NCBI GenBank assembly: GCA_007922305.1
Contig: ML677366.1
Location: forward strand, 9,913,433-9,977,432
Direction: 5' to 3'
Source of the DNA: Dermatemys mawii
Lineage: Eukaryota; Chordata; Testudines; Dermatemydidae
DNA: 64,000 bases
Of the stretch, positions 58,376 through 64,000 are shown piece by piece. How positions within the stretch are numbered: the first letter of the stretch is position 1; each line of letters begins with the position of its first letter. Both the position numbers and the translations under genes were made by a program. The notes under the pieces are model-generated. The model was not told the origin of the DNA. It searched no databases and saw only the letters and a program-made list of their open reading frames with translations.

Positions 58376-58437
58376 GGGTCTGACCCAAAGTCCCCATTGA
58401 GGAAAACTCGCATTGACTTCAATGGACTTTGGATCAG
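58376..58437. repeat. Short hairpin repeat
   Basis: GGGTCTGACCCAAAGTCC faces GGACTTTGGATCAG around a CGCATTGACTTCAATGG core. Same group as 43314-43386. Confidence 0.7.
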
Positions 58438-58739
58438 TTAGCAACAGTATATGTTCCCTTTTGCTGGAAGTTGGAATTTCAGAAAATAGAAAATAGATGG
58501 AGGTAGGAAATAGAAAAATAATGGGGGGTGGGAAAGGGGAGGAATTAAGCAGACTTTTGCAAGCATCTACATAGGTTCAGGATTGGTCTATGTTTTATAT
58601 AATGGTTTGGGGTTGATAAAGAGAATGCTTATTTCATCTGAATCAGGTCACTCATGTTTAATTTATACTCAAGTTGGTGCAGCCTCCTTCAGCACCAGAA
58701 ATGTTAGGGTGTTTTTAATGAATAACTTATAAGAAGCAG

Positions 58740-59090
58740 TCTCCTGCTAACAGGTCAGCCTCCCTTTGTGTTTCATTCGAGTTTCATTATGAAAGAAAAA
58801 GGGCCTTTGATTGGATTAAGGGAAATAAAGCCACAGGGACTAAATTATAAAACATCCAATAGTTATTTCTACCAGCTTCTACTTACAAATGGAACCACGA
58901 TTTTTATCATTGCAGCCTCAGAGCTTTCCTATACAAGTGCAACTGACCTGGACTCAAACGTAGACGAGGCTTTTGCATTAGCAGGAACTACATTTCATCT
59001 TTACCTTTCCGTTTATGAGCTGATGAGGCACTGTTTATCGAGGGGATTGACCTCGTTTGATCTCTGTGAGATTTGAAGGACTCTGAACAA
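58740..59090. promoter_or_regulatory. Weak candidate enhancer-like block
   Basis: Repeat-free sequence with CCTTTGATTGG at 58803 (TCF/LEF-like CTTTGAT), TTCATTATGAAAG at 58784 and AAATTATAAAAC at 58842. A 102-codon plus-strand frame at 58768-59076 has no recognisable domain, and I do not take it as coding. Confidence 0.3.
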
Positions 59091-59379
59091 AAGTAGGTTA
59101 TTGACTTCCAAGAGGAGTTGGATGTTTTTTGTTTTTTGTTTTTTTTGCAGCATGAGCTTATTTTATTTATTTATTTTTGGTGGGACTATGCTTCAGTGGC
59201 TGAAATGATTGGAGATGACTCAAGCACTACAGGCAGGCCTCAGAGCCACATGCTCAGTATAACTTACGTAAACAGTGTCCTGGATGACAGCGTTTTCCTA
59301 CCCCAGCTGCAGCTGCAAGGGAATCCATTATTTTTCCAGTCCCTGGGGAGGGAAGGTTCTTGGGCATCATTACTCCTAG

Positions 59380-59680
59380 GCAAATGTAACTGATTCTGCT
59401 GCACACCCTAATTTGCTTGCCATAATTATAGGTCACTCAACCCCTTTGCTATTTATAAAGCCGTTATTTATTTATTTATTTTGTTCTTATCAATAATAAA
59501 TGAATCCGGAGACTCACGAGGCTGCGATATTTGAATATTATGAAAATGCTAATCACAAGGTGTCATAGGCAGTAGCACCCGGGTCTTATCAGCTGGTCAG
59601 ATGTTCTGTTAAGTAGCCAGTGAGGAGTTCAAGCAAATTGGTTATGCTAATGTCCTTTAGTATTTGGGATAGATGAGGAG
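59380..59680. promoter_or_regulatory. Candidate conserved enhancer-like block with paired octamers
   Basis: Repeat-free sequence apart from a short TTTA run. It contains CCTAATTTGC and CCATAATTATAGG (59408-59432), CTATTTATAAAG (MEF2-like, 59449), and two copies of ATGCTAAT at 59546-59553 and 59644-59651, 98 bp apart. The latter resembles a POU octamer with one change. A CTTATCAGCTGG word at 59585 joins a GATA-like core to an E-box. Enhancer function is inferred from motif texture only. Confidence 0.4.
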
Positions 59681-59899
59681 TTAGCAATATTGCCCCCGCC
59701 CCCTGGCTGAAAGTGGATAGGGCGAAATTATATTGCTCCTTCTCCATGAAACTAGGCACAGAGGAGGTAAGGTAGAAAAGTAAGCTTCTAACAAGAGCTT
59801 TCTGAGATCTAATTGAATGGTGCTAAATAAAGAATGGAGTGAGAGGGGGGGAAATAGAGCCCCTACTAATAGAAGAGCAACGTTCATCCCCATTCATTC

Positions 59900-60030
59900 A
59901 GCTGACAGTGCTTTTGCAAGTTAAACCTGTTTTATTAATTATGTTTGACATTTCCTTAATTAGTTTCATTTACATCTCATCAGCCCTACTAGACGATTGC
60001 CCCATACATCATTTCACCAGAGGACTAAAA
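59900..60030. promoter_or_regulatory. Weak candidate conserved block
   Basis: AT-rich unique stretch with CCTTAATTAGTTTCATTTAC at 59954 and CCATACATCATTTC at 60001. It sits 200 bp from the previous candidate and may belong with it. Confidence 0.25.
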
Positions 60031-60044
60031 TGGCTACAGAATGA

Positions 60045-60110
60045 CAAAAACAAAACAAAACAAAAAAAACCCAACCACAACAAATAAACAAACAAACAAA
60101 AACCCAACAC
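60045..60110. repeat. (CAAAA)/(CAAA) low-complexity tract
   Basis: AACAAAACAAAACAAAAAAAA followed by ACAAACAAACAAAAAC-type units. Simple sequence; frames across it are artefacts. Confidence 0.9.
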
Positions 60111-60259
60111 ACACCATTCCTGCATGTAATTTGCACAGAATTAGAGGATGGGCACGTTCTCCTTTTCTTTTCTTTATTTTTGGTTGGCTGTTTGTTGTTT
60201 TCCATCTCTTTGGAATTTGGAATGAGTTTTCGAACACAGCAGTGTAAAAGGAGCCTGGC

Positions 60260-61329
60260 TTAGATTTATTTTTGCTTATTCTCAGATGCTTTGCTTTGCT
60301 TCTGGGCTCACTCCCTCACATGGATATTCTGGTGTCAAAAGAAACACGTGCAATACAGACCACCCCAGAAGACTCTTACATAAAGGCCTGATCCTGGCTT
60401 TGGATTAGGCCCTAAAAAGTCAGCTACACTGAGAACGCTCTGAAATTTCCAAGACCTTTTTCCAGGGTAGGCCCAGAGCATAATACATTACATAGGCACA
60501 GGAGCGTTGCCTATGCAAGCCAATCTGCTGCTGTTGATACCACTCAGTTAGTACTATAATGTGCGTATAAACGTCCATATATTGATTATTTCCCGGTCAC
60601 CACGCCTTTCATATGTTCTTTGTCTTGGGAACAACAACAAAAAGGGAACTAACAAACCAGGCACTAGCATTGCCCTGACATCTGACAGCATGTTGTGGCC
60701 TATGCCTTTGTCCATTCCTGTTGCGTTGTTGCCCTGTCCTTAGTGTAGTAATTTACAACAGTGAAAAATGGGCACGAACCATTCCCTTGTGGATCTGGGA
60801 ACATTTGATAACCACTTTGTACTCATTGTGCACTGATGTAAATGGCTTGGCCAGGTTTAGGGTAAGGAGAAATCTGCCCTCAACATTATATTTGACTGAA
60901 TCTTGCATTTTGTCCAAAGCCTAGCATAAAGTGACTCTGTTCTTCACTGGACACTACAGTAATACTGATGAGAATGTCATAGGCCTCTCTTATGAGCTGT
61001 CATGGGAGGGTCACCACAGTGGACGGTAACAGCGGTGAGGTAAATTATGCAGACAGAACAAGTTAGTTCTACCGGAGACAATTATTTTTCAGCCCCTTAA
61101 TAAGCAATGCTGAAAATAAAAAACAGCCTCACAAATGATATTCAGAATCTTGGTAAACAATGACATTGTGGCATGTTTTCTGCTACCCACTGTCATCCAG
61201 GTGTGCTGCATTGCACTGCGGGCAGCTATACAGGGTACATAGAACTGATTCCATTATTGGACTGGCAGACCTGGGGTAAGGGGATGCCAGAGTGATTGAA
61301 GCCATCAGAGTTATTTCTGCATATGGTTC
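60260..61329. other. Non-coding DNA, no gene recognised
   Basis: Short frames only; nothing recognised. Confidence 0.4.
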
Positions 61330-61435
61330 ACTTTACGCATTGTGAGGACCCAGCCCCACTAGAGTCAATCACGGGGATTTCTCACGGCATGCAAAGTTCA
61401 GCACATGTGTAAGTCTTAGCAGGATCTGGGCCATA
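61330..61435. repeat. Foldback repeat scrap
   Basis: ATTTCTCACGGCATGCAAAG, AGCACATGTGTAAGTC and GGATCTGGGCC match one arm of the GTTCAGC/CATGCTTAAAG foldback family seen at 28735-28862. Confidence 0.5.
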
Positions 61436-64000
61436 GTACTTATATTCATAAGGGACAAGGGCCAAACACACACTAACCTCTTCTCCATGTGGATAAGTGA
61501 AACCATAAACACCAGTACACAGGAAGTTTATCAGCGAGGTCTGGGTTTGTTTGTTTGCTTTAATTTAAGATGTTGTTTTTTAAATTAGATCCATTTATTT
61601 CAGTTGACAGAAATAATTGCAGCTTTTCAAATCTTACTCATGTTATTTATTTTGACAAAAATAAACATGTGGGCCTGATTCTCTGGTCCAGCCTGGTTGT
61701 GTTCAGCACAGAACCAGGAGGAGGTCAGCGGGGGAAAGGTGACTTCATTGCCGATATACAGGATCATTGCCTTTTAGAGCCAGCCTACTGATGTCAAAAT
61801 AGCTTGTGAGTGACCTGGGGCCACCAAGAACTGCTGCAAGCAGCTTGTCCAGAAGCTGGGGAACAGCCAGATACGGCAGTTTGTTATCATGTTCCCTTTC
61901 CCCAGTTACACCTCCTACAGTAGAGGCCAAGAAGGGTGTGGCATAGAAGCCACTACACTGGCCTTCCATCACCTTAGGATTCTCCACATCCACATCAGGG
62001 ATTCTTCCACTTACAAGATCCATAAGGTTTACAGCTATCTTGTGCTGGCAGATTGGCACTAAACAGCCACAATGCAGGGAAGGGGAGCTAAGAAAACAAA
62101 TGAGGTCCCTTTAGCCTTTCCTTCACCATATGTGGTGGCGGTGGCAGGAACCAATCATAAGATATGATTGGTTATGGTAGAAATATTAAAGTGTGCATCT
62201 GGCTGGCTGGAGACAGGGTCACGGAGAAGACAGAGCAACAAATAAATAGCTGTTTAGAGGATGGCCAGCAAAGGGCTATGGATGTGGGAGTTGGGCGGGA
62301 GTAGGAGAGGTAACAAAGACTCTCCTTGGGACTGGTGGAAGAAGAATGTGCATTCCTATCAGCCCTGTGGCCAGCCAACCCAGGACCAATGCCCCGTTCT
62401 CTAGATAGCTAGACAGGTAGTGGTAGTGAGTCCCAACCTCAGAACCTATTAGAGCTGACAGCCATACTTCAACATATACACTGTCAAAACATAAAAGCAC
62501 TCCACTGCAGGGAAAATGCTAAAATAATTTTCAGTCCTCAATCCATTCTCTCCCTAAAGGAGATCAAAAGATGAGCCTTGCAGCCAGCCTGAATGATTAA
62601 GCAATCCCTGCTCTGGTGGACCAAAGGAGAAAGAGGCATGAATTCCAGCATTCAGGAACATAGAACACTCTTGCAATTTGTCCTAAGGTGAGAGTTCTCA
62701 TCATATTTTTGAAGCTTTCCAGGCAAAGCTGGGTCTAGGACTCTGTCCAGATTTTCTGCAAGGCAATGGTTGTTTCCTTTCCAGATCGTCTCATTGCACA
62801 AGATCAAAGGAAGCTTGACTTTAAAAGCAGGAATTCAGTGCTAGCAAAGAAGGCCATTTAACTTTGCTGTAATTATGCATGTTTCACAGAGGAGTTGTTA
62901 ACTGAAAAGTTTAGGGTATTTTTTGTGTAGGTTGATTGTTTGTCTCTTTCTTCCTTCCTTTTCTTGGTTTCTCTTATCTTTGCTAGGACCATTTCCCCAA
63001 GACACTGTGAGAACACTGTGTGAGAGGAATACGAAAACAGATTGTGGGGAAAAGGTTGATAAGATGCACTCAGTTGTTGGATTTTTTTCCCCCCAAGAAT
63101 GCTGCTTAGAAGCAGTTCAGAAGAAATTTGGAGAGATGAAGACAGGGGACATAACACATACCCTTGCGGGACCACAAACCGCTCTGAGTGTTGTTCTGTG
63201 GGCTCTTGCTTCAGACAGTGGTTCTTTTTGAGTTAGTTTGACTGCCTTTTAATAATGTCCTCCTGGGTCATAGATGCGCTTTCATGACACGTTAACCTCA
63301 GAGGGTTCAGATCATTTCCCAGCTTCCCTGTTTGGATTCCCCTACAAACAAACGAACAAAAAAATATCCAATTGAAACCTTTGATTCAATTGTGCACATT
63401 TAAATACCACCTCTAAATAATTTGGTAGATTTCACAGATGATGTTGGGTAGGAAGCTATCTGATATAGCATCAAATGGTCAAAAATCAAAATATTTTGCT
63501 GTCACATGCTGTCATATACTGTCAGAGTAGCTTGTGCTATAGCCACAGTGAAGTTTAATCTGATTAAAATATCAGTAAACAAGGCAGGTTTAGGGGAATT
63601 TGATCTCATCATTGCTGAGCCTGGAAATACCTGTCAACTTCTAGGTTGTCCTGCACCATGACACTTCTGCTTATGCAGTTTGCCAATGGACATGCTTGCT
63701 GACATTCTGTGCAAGAAAAAAAAAGCAGAAGGATGCATTCCAATTTTTATTTCCAAGTCCCATATTATTATTCCACTGTGATCAAGCCTGAACATAAATA
63801 CCAATTACCAGACCTTCAGACAAATGAACAATCTGATGTAAAACAATCCTGCTTTATTCAAGTGATAGGAGAGGTGAAATTAGTAGTACACAGGATATTA
63901 TGTTAAAAAGAAAGAGAGGGGGAAATAGGACTTCAAAATGTCTAATTTTAACATAGTGTTGTTATCAATGATTAATGATCTCTTTGAGAAACTCTTATGA
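61436..64000. other. Non-coding DNA, no gene recognised
   Basis: 61790-62110 (for example GAACTGCTGCAAGCAGCTTG at 61830) has the feel of a dispersed repeat but no ends were found. The frames at 61745-62059, 62873-63175 and 62923-63231 have no recognisable motifs, and the last two overlap on opposite strands. Confidence 0.4.

Noticed and set aside
62923..63231. 102-codon frame as a small gene
   Set aside because: No motif, and an equally long frame exists on the opposite strand over the same bases.

Overview
This window looks like non-coding nuclear DNA from an amniote, most likely a turtle. It has no operon-like gene packing, ribosome-binding sites or long open frames. The longest open frame, 173 codons at 33218-33739 on the minus strand, is an antisense shadow inside an LTR. 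The repeats are CR1 LINEs, MIR-type CORE-SINEs, hAT and PIF/Harbinger MITEs, pogo/Tigger remnants and solo LTRs, in a mix I recognise from chelonian genomes. The species call rests on recall of repeat families and was not searched. I see no host protein-coding exon, rRNA or CRISPR array, so the window reads as a gene desert or the inside of a very long intron. Layout, 0-10 kb: a minus-strand LTR-like end (1-618), a decayed Tigger transposase pseudogene (1322-2380), the first of four copies of one hAT MITE family (4459-4583), and a hAT element with a perfect 8-bp target duplication (4747-5789) that carries a 303-bp pogo/Tigger MITE with near-perfect inverted repeats (4925-5227). A foldback MITE lies at 9296-9553. 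Layout, 10-30 kb: a second hAT MITE copy swollen by a TG microsatellite and an assembly gap (9934-10149), a 300-bp Harbinger MITE (12572-12871), a second gapped microsatellite (21640-21766), a complete solo LTR (23767-24374), a CR1 3' end with part of its reverse-transcriptase C-terminus readable (27861-28266), and two more hAT MITE copies. Layout, 30-64 kb: an L2-like remnant split by a second solo LTR (32818-33790), CR1 tails, a truncated PIF/Harbinger element with a readable N-terminal transposase exon (44931-45636), a tRNA-like sequence (54670-54739), a second Harbinger MITE (55966-56266), and several blocks rich in homeodomain-, POU- and TCF-like motifs (notably 55140-55470 and 59380-59680) that are candidates for conserved developmental enhancers. 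Short hairpin repeats built on a CATTGAAGTCAATGG-like core are scattered throughout. Nothing here amounts to a co-operating gene system. What the sequence supports best is insertion history: nested elements, target duplications, shared inverted repeats linking MITEs to possible masters, and two LTRs sharing a 3' end. The regulatory calls are low-confidence guesses that need cross-species alignment.
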